Assembly (NCBI RefSeq): GCF_002007235.1
Contig: NZ_MUHW01000005.1
Span: forward strand, 62,001 to 126,000
Source of the DNA: Oribacterium sp. C9
Lineage (GTDB): Bacteria; Bacillota; Clostridia; Lachnospirales; Lachnospiraceae
Reading direction: 5' to 3'
Length of the DNA: 64,000 nucleotides
The number at the start of each line of letters is the position of its first letter. Within the stretch, counting starts at the first letter, position 1. Below, piece by piece: positions 35,678 to 43,803 of the stretch. A model generated the notes under the pieces. It made no database searches, was not told the DNA's origin, and saw only the letters and a program-made list of their open reading frames with translations. The position numbers and the translations under genes are program-made.

Positions 35678-36037
35678 ATGAAAGGAACAATCGCATCCAA
35701 GCTGGGTGAAATTCAGATCAATCCTGATGTTATTGCTACCTATGCAGGAACTACCGCTATAGAGTGTTTTGGTATCGTTGGTATGGCTAAGGTCTCTTAC
35801 CAGTCCGGCGGGCTCGTAAAGCTTCTTAAGCGTGAGAGCCTCACCAAGGGAATCATGGTAAACATCGAGAATAATGAGATTTCTCTTGATTTCCATGTTA
35901 TCGTAGCTTACGGTGTTAGCATTCAGGCCGTAGCTGACAATCTTATCGAAAACGTCAGATATAAAGTTACAGAGTATACCGGCATGAAGGTTAAAGACGT
36001 TAATATCTTCGTCGAAGGTGTGAGAGTCATTGACTAA
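35678..36037 (+). CDS. Asp23/Gls24 family envelope stress response protein (YloU-like)
   Basis: 119 residues of the Asp23/Gls24 family (GEIQINPDVIATYAGTTAIECFGIVGM; VNIFVEGVRV). Members are abundant cytoplasmic or membrane-associated proteins; YloU has no firm biochemical role but is almost always next to the DAK2 protein YloV. CCGGAGG site; the stop TAA shares a base with an ATG of the next frame. Confidence 0.92.
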   Translation: MKGTIASKLGEIQINPDVIATYAGTTAIECFGIVGMAKVSYQSGGLVKLLKRESLTKGIMVNIENNEISLDFHVIVAYGVSIQAVADNLIENVRYKVTEYTGMKVKDVNIFVEGVRVID

Positions 36038-36063
36038 TGACAGTAATAAAGGAGGAATTACCT

Positions 36064-37767
36064 GTGGGTAATCAAATTGATGCAATTGCGTTGAAAAACG
36101 CTTTTCTTGCAGGCGCTAACAGTCTTAACGCTAAGAAAGAGTACATCAACGAGCTCAATGTATTCCCTGTACCTGATGGTGATACAGGAACAAATATGAC
36201 CATGACTATCATGTCAGCTGCAAGAGAAGTAGCTGCGATTTCCGAGCCTACCATTGACAATGTGGCAAAGGCTATGGCGAGCGGTTCACTCCGTGGAGCA
36301 AGAGGAAACTCCGGTGTTATCTTGAGCCAGCTCATTCGTGGTTTCACAAAGGAGATTCGCGAGAATGCCGATGCTGAGGTTATCGATGATGTGATCCTTG
36401 CAAGAGCTTTCAACCGCGCTATAGAGACAGCATACAAGGCTGTTATGAAACCAAAAGAGGGTACTATCCTTACAGTTGCCAAGGGAATGGCTGATCGAAT
36501 CACAGAATTATCTGTACTCGATGAGGATACTTTCACTATGCTCGAGAAGGTCATCGCATACGGTGATGATGTTCTGGCACAGACTCCTGACATGCTTCCT
36601 GTACTTAAAGAAGCCGGTGTAGTAGATTCCGGCGGACAGGGTCTCATGACTGTCGTTAAGGGTGCTCTTGCTTCTCTCAAGGGAGAGTATGTGGATTTGG
36701 AGATCCCTGACGTTGAGATGTCAGCCGCAGCAGCTCCTGCAGCAGAAAGAAAGTCCCGCGGAGATATCTCTACCGCAGATATCAAGTTCGGCTACTGCAC
36801 AGAGTTCATGGTAAACGGTGATCACGAGTTCAGTGACGAAGAGGTTGACGAATTAAGAAACTGGCTTAACGGTGTCGGTGATTCCATTGTATGTTTCTCT
36901 GACGAGAACATCATCAAGGTTCATGTTCACACCAACCATCCGGGTAATGCCTTTGAGAAGGGTCTCTCCATGGGATACCTTTCAAAGATGAAGGTAGATA
37001 ACATGCGTCTCGAGCATAACGAAGTTCTCATCAAGGATGCATCAAAGATCGCCGAGAACGAGAAATCAGAAGCAAAAGAAGAGCCTAAGAAGGATCTCGG
37101 TCCTGCAAAGGATTTCGGCTTCATTTCAGTATCTGCAGGTGAAGGACTTACAGAAATCTTCAAGGGTGTCGGTGTAGACTATGTCATCGAAGGCGGACAG
37201 ACTATGAACCCTTCAACCGAGGACATCTTAAATGCCTGTGCCGAGGTCAATGCAAAGACAATATTTGTTCTTCCAAACAACAAGAACATCATCCTTGCAG
37301 CAAATCAGGCTAAGGATATCATCGAAGACAAGACCATCATCGTAGTACCTACAAAGACTATCCCTCAGGGTATCTCAGCTATGATCAGCTTCAGCCCTGA
37401 TATGACAGCAGAAGAGAACTTCGAGGCCATGAAGGACGCTTCTGAGTGTGTAAACTCTGCAGAAGTAACCTATGCTGTACGTAATACTACCATTGACGGA
37501 CATCCAATCGAGGAAAATGACATCATGGCCATAGGCGATGACGGACTCCTTTCAGTTCAGAAGGATATCGCCGCAGCAGTTAATGAAGCTGTTGCAAAGA
37601 TGATCAATGGTGAATCCGAGATAGTTACTATCTATTATGGTAAGGATGTAAAGGAAGAAGACGCTGATAAGCTCGCTTCAGAGATCAGAAAGAAGTATCC
37701 TACCGTTGAGACTGAGCTTCAGTACGGCGGACAGCCTATTTATTATTATTTCATATCTGTGGAATAA
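36064..37767 (+). CDS. DAK2-domain protein YloV (fatty acid kinase FakA-like)
   Basis: 567 residues. The N-terminal DAK2 ATP-binding domain has NVFPVPDGDTGTNM, LRGARGNSGVILSQ and VDSGGQG; the C-terminal region is the FakA/DegV-partner domain (KTIFVLPNNKNI; YYGKDV). FakA phosphorylates fatty acids bound to FakB (DegV) proteins. Start chosen at GTG 36064 because AAGGAGG lies 8 bases upstream; an ATG at 36037 overlapping the yloU stop lacks a site of its own. recG follows, the standard Firmicute order. Confidence 0.9.
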   Translation: MGNQIDAIALKNAFLAGANSLNAKKEYINELNVFPVPDGDTGTNMTMTIMSAAREVAAISEPTIDNVAKAMASGSLRGARGNSGVILSQLIRGFTKEIRENADAEVIDDVILARAFNRAIETAYKAVMKPKEGTILTVAKGMADRITELSVLDEDTFTMLEKVIAYGDDVLAQTPDMLPVLKEAGVVDSGGQGLMTVVKGALASLKGEYVDLEIPDVEMSAAAAPAAERKSRGDISTADIKFGYCTEFMVNGDHEFSDEEVDELRNWLNGVGDSIVCFSDENIIKVHVHTNHPGNAFEKGLSMGYLSKMKVDNMRLEHNEVLIKDASKIAENEKSEAKEEPKKDLGPAKDFGFISVSAGEGLTEIFKGVGVDYVIEGGQTMNPSTEDILNACAEVNAKTIFVLPNNKNIILAANQAKDIIEDKTIIVVPTKTIPQGISAMISFSPDMTAEENFEAMKDASECVNSAEVTYAVRNTTIDGHPIEENDIMAIGDDGLLSVQKDIAAAVNEAVAKMINGESEIVTIYYGKDVKEEDADKLASEIRKKYPTVETELQYGGQPIYYYFISVE

Positions 37768-37863
37768 AACATTATGATCCGGCACTTCCGGATCTAACCC
37801 GGTTCTTCGGACAACTGTCTGTGTACACGGCATGCGAACGAAGTAACTCATCACGATAATCAA

Positions 37864-37895
37864 GCTCCTGAGAAAATCATCTCAGGAGCATTTTT
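37864..37895 (+). terminator. Intrinsic terminator between yloV and recG
   Basis: A perfect 9-bp stem (37864-37872 with 37881-37889) followed by A and five T residues, 13 bases before the recG start, so it may also limit read-through into recG. Confidence 0.8.
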
Positions 37896-37907
37896 AACAT
37901 AAAATAT

Positions 37908-39944
37908 ATGACTCTGACAGATTTAAAGGGCATAGGTCCAAAAACAGAAAAACTATTCAATAAGCTGGGGATCTTTACCGTAAGAGATCTTCTGTATTAT
38001 TTTCCTCATACTTACCTTTGCTACAAAAAGCCTTTATCTATAGGAAATCTCACCGAAGGCGAAACTGAAGCGGTGACCGGCATGCTGGAAAAGGATGCAG
38101 TAGTAGTTAATCTTCATGGCCTCAGGATGACCAGCGCATACATCCGTGACATTTCAGGAAAGATGCGTCTCACCTGGTTCAATGCTCCCTTCCTCAGAAA
38201 CACGCTGAAGGCCGGATCAGCCTTCGTTTTCTTCGGAAAGGTAGGAGACTATAAAGGACAGAAGACACTTAACCAGCCTAAGATCTTTTCAGTTGATGAA
38301 TACGCAAAGAAGATCGATACCCTTGAGCCAGTCTACGGTCAGTCTAAGGGACTGTCCAATGCTGTAATCCTGAAAGCCATCCGTCAGGCAATGGAAGTCT
38401 CAAAACCCGAGGCTGATTTCATCCCGGAAGTCATACGTTACAACAGAGAACTTCTCAGCATGAATGATGCAATAAGGCATGTACATTTTCCTGAAAACAT
38501 GGAGGACTACAAAAAAGCCAGGGAACGTCTAGCATACAATGAGCTGTTTCTTTTCTCCATGGCACTGGTGAAAAAGAAGCAGAACACCGCCGAACAAAAA
38601 TCCGACTTCATCATAAAAAGAGATGAGAGAATAGACTCATTCATAAAAGCTCTGCCCTTTACATTAACAGAAGGTCAGGCTTCCGCTGTAGAAGATATAC
38701 GGAGTGATCTATCCGGAGGCTTCACCATGAACCGGCTCCTTCAGGGAGATGTAGGTTCAGGCAAGACTATTGTTTCATTTATCGCGGCACTGGAGACCGC
38801 CTTTAACGGTCATCAGGCAGCCATCATGGCACCGACAGAGATCCTCGCAGCCCAGCACTATGAGAAGCTCAAAAAGATAGTTTCGGACAATGCCTATGAC
38901 CTTAAGATCGCACTTGTCACCGGTTCTCTAAAGGTTTCCGAAAAAAAGGCCATCTATAAAGAGATAGAGAATCACGAGGCGGATATAATCATCGGCACCC
39001 ACGCTTTGTTTCAGGAAAATGTCATCTATGACGACCTGGCACTTGTGGTGACGGATGAGCAGCACCGTTTCGGTGTCAACCAGAGAAAAACTCTGGGAGA
39101 GAAGGGTAAACATCCTCATACACTCGTCATGTCCGCGACACCTATACCGAGAACTCTGGCGATGCTTTTATATGCGGATATGAAGGTCAGCCTCATCAAG
39201 GGACTGCCTTCAAACCGACTGCCTATCAAAAATGCAGTGGTGAACGAAAGCTATCGGAATAAAGCATATAAATTTATATATGATGAAATAAAAAAGGGCC
39301 GGCAAGCCTATATTATCTGTCCTATGGTCGAAGATAATGATATGCTTGATCTGGAGAATGTAACCGATTATACCGCAAAGATACGCAAGCTTTTTCCAGC
39401 CGGGGTTAAGATCGAAAAGCTTCATGGTAAAATGAAGCCAAAGGAAAAGGACGATATCATGGACAGGTTCCTTCATAAAGAGATCGATATACTGGTATCT
39501 ACCACCGTAGTGGAAGTCGGCGTGGATGTTCCTAACTCCACTGTTATGATGGTAGAGAACGCCGAGCGTTTCGGTTTGGCACAGCTTCATCAGCTGCGAG
39601 GGCGAGTGGGAAGATCAGAGCACCAGAGTTTCTGCATCTTTGTTGACAGCTCTAATTCGGACAAATCAAAGGAGAGGCTTCAGATACTGGCAAACTCAAA
39701 TGACGGATTTCATATCGCAGAGGAGGACCTAAGGCTCAGAGGTCCGGGGGACATTTTCGGTATACGTCAGTCCGGAGCACTGGACTTCAGCATCGCAGAC
39801 ATCTATCAGGATAAGGAGCTTTTAAAAAAAGCATCTGAGGATGCCATGTATGTACTCCGTTCAGATTCCGAACTAAAAGAAACAGACAATCAGGCTTTAA
39901 AGGACAGACTAAACAGATATCTGGAAGAAAGCTATGTGCTGTAA
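37908..39944 (+). CDS. recG: ATP-dependent DNA helicase RecG
   Basis: 678 residues. RecG remodels stalled replication forks and Holliday junctions. N-terminal wedge/OB domain (about 1-230), then SF2 motor with Walker A GDVGSGKTIV, DEQH box, SATPIPRT and the C-terminal TRG region (LRLRGPGDIFGIRQSG). The ribosome site is weak. Forms an operon with rsmD and probably coaD. Confidence 0.96.
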   Translation: MTLTDLKGIGPKTEKLFNKLGIFTVRDLLYYFPHTYLCYKKPLSIGNLTEGETEAVTGMLEKDAVVVNLHGLRMTSAYIRDISGKMRLTWFNAPFLRNTLKAGSAFVFFGKVGDYKGQKTLNQPKIFSVDEYAKKIDTLEPVYGQSKGLSNAVILKAIRQAMEVSKPEADFIPEVIRYNRELLSMNDAIRHVHFPENMEDYKKARERLAYNELFLFSMALVKKKQNTAEQKSDFIIKRDERIDSFIKALPFTLTEGQASAVEDIRSDLSGGFTMNRLLQGDVGSGKTIVSFIAALETAFNGHQAAIMAPTEILAAQHYEKLKKIVSDNAYDLKIALVTGSLKVSEKKAIYKEIENHEADIIIGTHALFQENVIYDDLALVVTDEQHRFGVNQRKTLGEKGKHPHTLVMSATPIPRTLAMLLYADMKVSLIKGLPSNRLPIKNAVVNESYRNKAYKFIYDEIKKGRQAYIICPMVEDNDMLDLENVTDYTAKIRKLFPAGVKIEKLHGKMKPKEKDDIMDRFLHKEIDILVSTTVVEVGVDVPNSTVMMVENAERFGLAQLHQLRGRVGRSEHQSFCIFVDSSNSDKSKERLQILANSNDGFHIAEEDLRLRGPGDIFGIRQSGALDFSIADIYQDKELLKKASEDAMYVLRSDSELKETDNQALKDRLNRYLEESYVL

Positions 39945-39991
39945 GGCAATTTGATTCTTATACTATATAACAAATATCAAAGGAGATTAAA

Positions 39992-40555
39992 ATGAGAGTA
40001 ATTGCAGGAAGTGCAAGAAGACTTTTACTTAAAACCATCGATTCAGTGGACACACGTCCTACAACAGACAGAATAAAAGAAACTCTTTTCAATATGCTTC
40101 AGTTTGAAGTTCCGGGCATCGATTTCCTCGATCTTTTTTCCGGTTCAGGTGCCATAGGTATAGAGGCTCTTTCAAGAGGTTCCAGAAGAGCAGTATTTGT
40201 AGAGAACAATCCAAAGGCTGCAGCCTGCATCAATGAGAACATCGAGCACTGCAAATTCGGTGAGCAGTCTCTGGTTTTGGCAACAGACTATATGTCTGCA
40301 CTCAACAGACTGAACGGAAAGGGCTACAGATTCGGAATCGTATTTATGGATCCGCCATATAACCGCGGATTTGAACGTAAGGCTATGCAGCTTATCCATG
40401 ATATGGATTATGTTGATGAGAACACTCTCTTCGTAATTGAGGCAGATATCAATGATGACATCGCTGACGAAATAGCATCTATGGGCTACACTCTTCAGCG
40501 CGAAAAAACATATAAAACAAATAAGCATGTTTTTTTCAAAAAAAATAAAGAATAA
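39992..40555 (+). CDS. rsmD: 16S rRNA (guanine966-N2)-methyltransferase
   Basis: 187 residues. SAM-binding DLFSGSGAIGIEAL and catalytic FMDPPY motif identify RsmD. AAAGGAG lies 7 bases upstream. The recG-rsmD-coaD order is common in Firmicutes. Confidence 0.95.
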   Translation: MRVIAGSARRLLLKTIDSVDTRPTTDRIKETLFNMLQFEVPGIDFLDLFSGSGAIGIEALSRGSRRAVFVENNPKAAACINENIEHCKFGEQSLVLATDYMSALNRLNGKGYRFGIVFMDPPYNRGFERKAMQLIHDMDYVDENTLFVIEADINDDIADEIASMGYTLQREKTYKTNKHVFFKKNKE

Positions 40556-40621
40556 GCTTCAATATATTTACATAAGCTTAGTTAACGTGCTATAAATATA
40601 ATCCGAGAAAGAAGAAATACA

Positions 40622-41101
40622 ATGATAATAGGTATCTATCCGGGATCCTTTGATCCAGTCACATTTGGTCATCTCGACATAATCGAAAGAGCATCTAAGA
40701 TGGTAGACAAACTGATTGTCGGAGTTTTGCAGAACAGTGCTAAGACCCCGTTGTTTTCTATGTCAGAACGTGTTAGAATGATTGAAGATTTGACCCAAAA
40801 ATTCGGAAACGTTGAGGTCAGATCCTTCGGCGGTCTAACTGTCAACTTTGCCAGAGAATGCAACGCGACAGTTATTGTCAGAGGACTGCGTGCTGTTACT
40901 GATTTCGAGTACGAGCTGCAGCTTGCTCAGACAAACAAAGTCATTGCCCCCGATATCGATACTATCTTTCTTACGACAAATCTCAAGTATTCTTATCTTA
41001 GCTCCAGTACAGTTAAGGAAATCGCCAGCTATGATGGAGACATCCATGAATTCGTACCTGTTGAGGTCGAGAGAAAGATGAAAGAAAAATATAAAAAGTA
41101 A
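40622..41101 (+). CDS. coaD: Phosphopantetheine adenylyltransferase
   Basis: 159 residues. CoaD makes dephospho-CoA from phosphopantetheine and ATP. Nucleotidyltransferase motif [17 protein letters not shown] and the C-terminal ISSSTVKEI-like segment ([13 protein letters not shown]) are intact. AGAAAGAAG lies just upstream. Confidence 0.96.
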   Translation: MIIGIYPGSFDPVTFGHLDIIERASKMVDKLIVGVLQNSAKTPLFSMSERVRMIEDLTQKFGNVEVRSFGGLTVNFARECNATVIVRGLRAVTDFEYELQLAQTNKVIAPDIDTIFLTTNLKYSYLSSSTVKEIASYDGDIHEFVPVEVERKMKEKYKK

Positions 41102-41130
41102 TTTTAGTTAACATAAGGTGGATTAGATAA

Positions 41131-41739
41131 ATGAGCAGAATTGAACAGTTAATCGGTGAGATCGAAGAATATATAGACAGTTGCAAATACCAGCCTCTTT
41201 CCAATTCAAAGATCCTTGTTAACAAGGAAGAGATGGAAGAGCTGTTGGTTGAGCTTCGTCTCAGAGTACCTGAGGAGATCAAAAAGTATCAGAAGATCAT
41301 TTCTCAGCAGGAAGCCATTCTGGCTGACGCAAGAAATCAGGCTAACAGCATGATAGAGGATGCAAAGGCTCAGACTCAGGAGATGGTGTCTGAAAACGAG
41401 ATCATGCAGCAGGCTTACAACGAGGCAAATTCTCTCGTTCAGCAGGCTCAGGCTCAGGCTGACAAGATCCTTGCTGATGCAACTGCCGAAGCAAACAGCG
41501 TAAAGGCAAGTGCCATTACATACACAGATTCAATTCTTGCTTCTATCGAGACTCTTGTTGGAAATTCTATTTCAGAGCAGCAGTCAAAGTATCAGTCATT
41601 GCTTGACAGCATGCAGAACACTTACAATATAGTTACCAACAACCGTAGAGAGCTTAACAACGCTATGAACGCTCCGGCTCCACAGGATCCCCAGTATATG
41701 GATCCTTACGCTGATTCACAGGATGAATATCAGCAGTGA
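41131..41739 (+). CDS. Coiled-coil protein of unknown function
   Basis: 202 residues, mostly helical. Residues 1-50 form a short leading region; residues about 50-130 are a strong alanine/glutamine-rich coiled coil (AQAQADKILADATAEANSV) resembling DivIVA-like or V-ATPase subunit H-like rods; the tail is proline/aspartate-rich. No membrane segment. Such proteins recur after coaD in Lachnospiraceae and are often misnamed ATPase subunits; no ATP-binding motif is present. A division or scaffold role is only a guess. AAGGTGG site. Confidence 0.8.
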   Translation: MSRIEQLIGEIEEYIDSCKYQPLSNSKILVNKEEMEELLVELRLRVPEEIKKYQKIISQQEAILADARNQANSMIEDAKAQTQEMVSENEIMQQAYNEANSLVQQAQAQADKILADATAEANSVKASAITYTDSILASIETLVGNSISEQQSKYQSLLDSMQNTYNIVTNNRRELNNAMNAPAPQDPQYMDPYADSQDEYQQ

Positions 41740-41822
41740 TGGCACTTCCCGGATTTAGTCCGGACATCATAGTCTATACGGTATCTTTCTTTAAACAGAT
41801 CAGATTATTTAATTCACTTATT

Positions 41823-41868
41823 CAGAGTGCTACATGAAATCATGCAGCACTCTGTCTTAAGCTTTTTT
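41823..41868 (+). terminator. Probable terminator after the coiled-coil gene
   Basis: A perfect 9-bp stem (41823-41831 with 41846-41854) with a small inner CATG/CATG pairing; the T run starts 8 bases after the stem, so it may be inefficient. Confidence 0.5.
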
Positions 41869-41889
41869 ATAAAGTGATATATCTTAAGC

Positions 41890-41918
41890 TTGACATGTTT
41901 TGTTCAGTTTGCTAATAT
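41890..41918 (+). promoter_or_regulatory. Promoter for tRNA-Pro
   Basis: TTGACA (41890-41895), 17-base spacer ending TGC (extended -10), TAATAT (41913-41918), 21 bases before the mature tRNA. Confidence 0.8.
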
Positions 41919-41938
41919 TTCACTTGCATAAAAAAAAG

Positions 41939-42012
41939 CGATGCGTGGCTCAGCTTGGTAGAGCGCTGCGTTCGGGACGCAGAGGTCGCAAGTTCGAATC
42001 TTGTCGCATCGA
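41939..42012 (+). tRNA. tRNA-Pro (anticodon CGG)
   Basis: 74 bases fold as a full cloverleaf: 7-bp acceptor (41939-41945 with 42005-42011), D-stem GCTC/GAGC, anticodon stem CTGCG/CGCAG with loop TTCGGGA (anticodon CGG at 41973-41975), 5-base variable loop, T-arm with TTCGAAT and discriminator A. First pair is C1-G72, as in bacterial tRNA-Pro. CCA is not encoded. It stands alone with its own promoter and terminator. Confidence 0.97.
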
Positions 42013-42027
42013 CTAACCCTTGGGACT

Positions 42028-42057
42028 GACTCAGCACGGAAACGTGTTGGGTCTTTT
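42028..42057 (+). terminator. Terminator after tRNA-Pro
   Basis: An 11-bp stem (42028-42038 with 42043-42053, two wobbles) on a GAAA tetraloop and a five-T tail. Confidence 0.9.
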
Positions 42058-42273
42058 TCTTTTCTCGTTAAGCAGTTAATATATAGATTGTCCATGTATA
42101 CTTCGCACGATCGAGGTATGCTAGACTGATACTATGACCAGTTATAAATTTTAACTAATTTGTGAAAAAGGTATATATGAGCTATCATGAATGGCATAAA
42201 AAGTGCGATGATCATTCTGGTCTATATTGCGAGATCACACTAAAAAATCTAATCAAAGGAGCTTTGAAGTAAA

Positions 42274-43557
42274 ATGAGAAAAGAAACCAAATGTATAGAA
42301 GCAGGCTACACTCCCAAAAACGGCGAGCCTCGTATGATTCCTATCATTCAGAGCACAACATTCAAGTACGATACAAGTGCCGATATGGGAAAGCTTTTTG
42401 ATCTTGAGGCTGAAGGATATTTCTATACAAGACTTCAAAATCCTACAAACGATTATGTAGCTGCAAAGATAGCAGCACTTGAGGGCGGTACCGCTGCCAT
42501 GCTCACATCATCAGGTCAGGCAGCAACATTTCTTTCTGTTTTCAACCTTGCCAATGCCGGCGATCATGTTATCGCATCATCCAGCATCTACGGCGGAAGC
42601 TTCAATCTTTTCAATGTCACCATGAGAAAGATGGGCATCGACTTCACCTTTGTTGATCCTGACTGCAGTGACGAAGAGCTTGAGGCTGCATTCAAGCCCA
42701 ACACAAAGGTGGTGTTCGGTGAGACCATCGCAAATCCGGCCCTTATCGTATTCGATATCGAGCGTTTTGCAGCAGCTGCACACAAGCATGGTGTTCCTCT
42801 CATCGTGGATAACACCTTTGCGACACCTATCAACTGCAGACCTTTCGAGTGGGGAGCAGATATCGTTACTCATTCCACAACAAAGTACATGGACGGCCAC
42901 GACGCAACAGTAGGCGGAGTTATAGTCGATTCCGGAAAATTCGACTGGATGGCTCATGCCGACAAGTTCCCTGGTCTCTGCACACCTGATGAGTCTTATC
43001 ATGGCATAACCTATGCAGAGAAGTTCGGAAAGGAAAAGGCATTTATCACCAAAGCCACAGCACAGCTTATGCGTGATTTCGGAGCGATCCCTTCACCTAT
43101 GAACTGCTACATGCTGAATCTCGGTCTCGAGTCACTTGCAGTGAGGATGCAGAGACATTGCTCAAATGCACAGAAGGTGGCAGAATTCCTTCAGGAAAAT
43201 TCCAATGTTTCCTACGTTACATACCCTGGTCTCCCTGGAGACAAATACTACGAGAGAGCACAGAAGTACATGCCGGAAGGAACTTGCGGTGTCATTTCCT
43301 TCGGCGTAAAGGGCGGACGTAAGACAGCAGAAGAGTTCATGAAGCATCTGAAGCTTGCCATCATCGCAACTCATGTTGCAGATGCACATACCTGCGTTCT
43401 TCACCCGGCATCATCCACACATCGTCAGATGACTGATGAAGAGCTTATGGCAGGCGGTGTAAAACCTGATATGGTACGTCTGTCAGTTGGTATCGAGAAT
43501 GTTGATGATATCATAGAGGATCTCAAGCAGGCACTTGAAGCTTCACAGAACGCCTGA
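42274..43557 (+). CDS. metY: O-acetylhomoserine sulfhydrylase (MetY-type PLP enzyme)
   Basis: 427 residues of the Cys/Met metabolism PLP family. MetY makes homocysteine from O-acetylhomoserine and sulfide. Markers: IIQSTTFKYDTS, YTRLQNPT, TSSGQAA, DNTFATP, PLP lysine in HSTTKYMDGHDA and the MetY-length insert before the C-terminal domain (TCVLHPASSTHRQ). A close alternative is methionine gamma-lyase, but the extended insert after the PLP lysine favours MetY. AAAGGAG site. I see no SAM or T-box element in the 216 bases upstream. Confidence 0.88.
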   Translation: MRKETKCIEAGYTPKNGEPRMIPIIQSTTFKYDTSADMGKLFDLEAEGYFYTRLQNPTNDYVAAKIAALEGGTAAMLTSSGQAATFLSVFNLANAGDHVIASSSIYGGSFNLFNVTMRKMGIDFTFVDPDCSDEELEAAFKPNTKVVFGETIANPALIVFDIERFAAAAHKHGVPLIVDNTFATPINCRPFEWGADIVTHSTTKYMDGHDATVGGVIVDSGKFDWMAHADKFPGLCTPDESYHGITYAEKFGKEKAFITKATAQLMRDFGAIPSPMNCYMLNLGLESLAVRMQRHCSNAQKVAEFLQENSNVSYVTYPGLPGDKYYERAQKYMPEGTCGVISFGVKGGRKTAEEFMKHLKLAIIATHVADAHTCVLHPASSTHRQMTDEELMAGGVKPDMVRLSVGIENVDDIIEDLKQALEASQNA

Positions 43558-43571
43558 TGTAAAATCAACTT

Positions 43572-43620
43572 AAGAGCAGGCAAGATATGTTAATTTGCAC
43601 ATATTTCACTTGCTCTTTTT
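43572..43620 (+). terminator. Long-stem terminator after metY
   Basis: An 18-position stem (43573-43590 with 43599-43616) with two mismatches, 8-base loop, and T tail to 43620. Confidence 0.9.
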
Positions 43621-43645
43621 GGTAGATTTGGAGAGAAAGTCTAAC

Positions 43646-43674
43646 TTGACTATGTAACCCAAAAACCTTAAAAT
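43646..43674 (+). promoter_or_regulatory. Promoter for the riboswitch-controlled oxidoreductase
   Basis: TTGACT (43646-43651), 17-base spacer, TAAAAT (43669-43674). Predicted start of transcription is near 43681, exactly at the 5' strand of aptamer helix P1. Confidence 0.75.
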
Positions 43675-43680
43675 CTCATC

Positions 43681-43744
43681 GTCATAATATGCCCATTATA
43701 TGGTTGGGCGTTTCCACAAGCTGCCATTAACAGCACCTTATGAC
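43681..43744 (+). promoter_or_regulatory. Variant purine-riboswitch aptamer
   Basis: Three-helix junction: P1 43681-43687 with 43738-43744 (7 bp); P2 43691-43695 with 43705-43709; P3 43720-43723 with 43731-43734. Loop L2 holds the hallmark ATATGG and L3 reads CCATTAA, matching the CCnnnAA partner for the kissing loops. J1/2 is TAT. J2/3 reads GTTTCCACAA, where the purine class has GTTTCTACC: the ligand-contacting U51 is C. J3/1 is ACC, not the usual ACT/ATT-type junction. Family membership is supported by the loops and J2/3; the ligand may differ from guanine or adenine. Confidence 0.75.
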
Positions 43745-43782
43745 CTTTATTTGTCATAAGATCCTGTTAACGGCAGCTTTTT
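43720..43782 (+). terminator. Riboswitch terminator competing with the aptamer
   Basis: 43720-43744 pairs with 43753-43777 over about 25 positions with three mismatches, closing an 8-base loop, followed by five T residues. The left arm is made of aptamer P3 and the 3' strand of P1, so aptamer and terminator cannot coexist: ligand binding should prevent termination, an ON switch. It ends 21 bases before the start codon of the oxidoreductase. Confidence 0.9.
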
Positions 43783-43803
43783 AAATTTATTGAGGGGAAA
43801 TGA

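Noticed and set aside
36072-36785. 237-codon - strand frame opposite the yloV-like gene
   Set aside because: Serine/alanine-rich mirror of a well-identified DAK2 protein; no start signals.
41904-42095. 63-codon - strand frame across the tRNA
   Set aside because: It covers tRNA-Pro and its terminator; not a gene.
42058-42273. Possible SAM riboswitch or T-box before metY
   Set aside because: No SAM-I core, T-box sequence or terminator/antiterminator pair found by eye.
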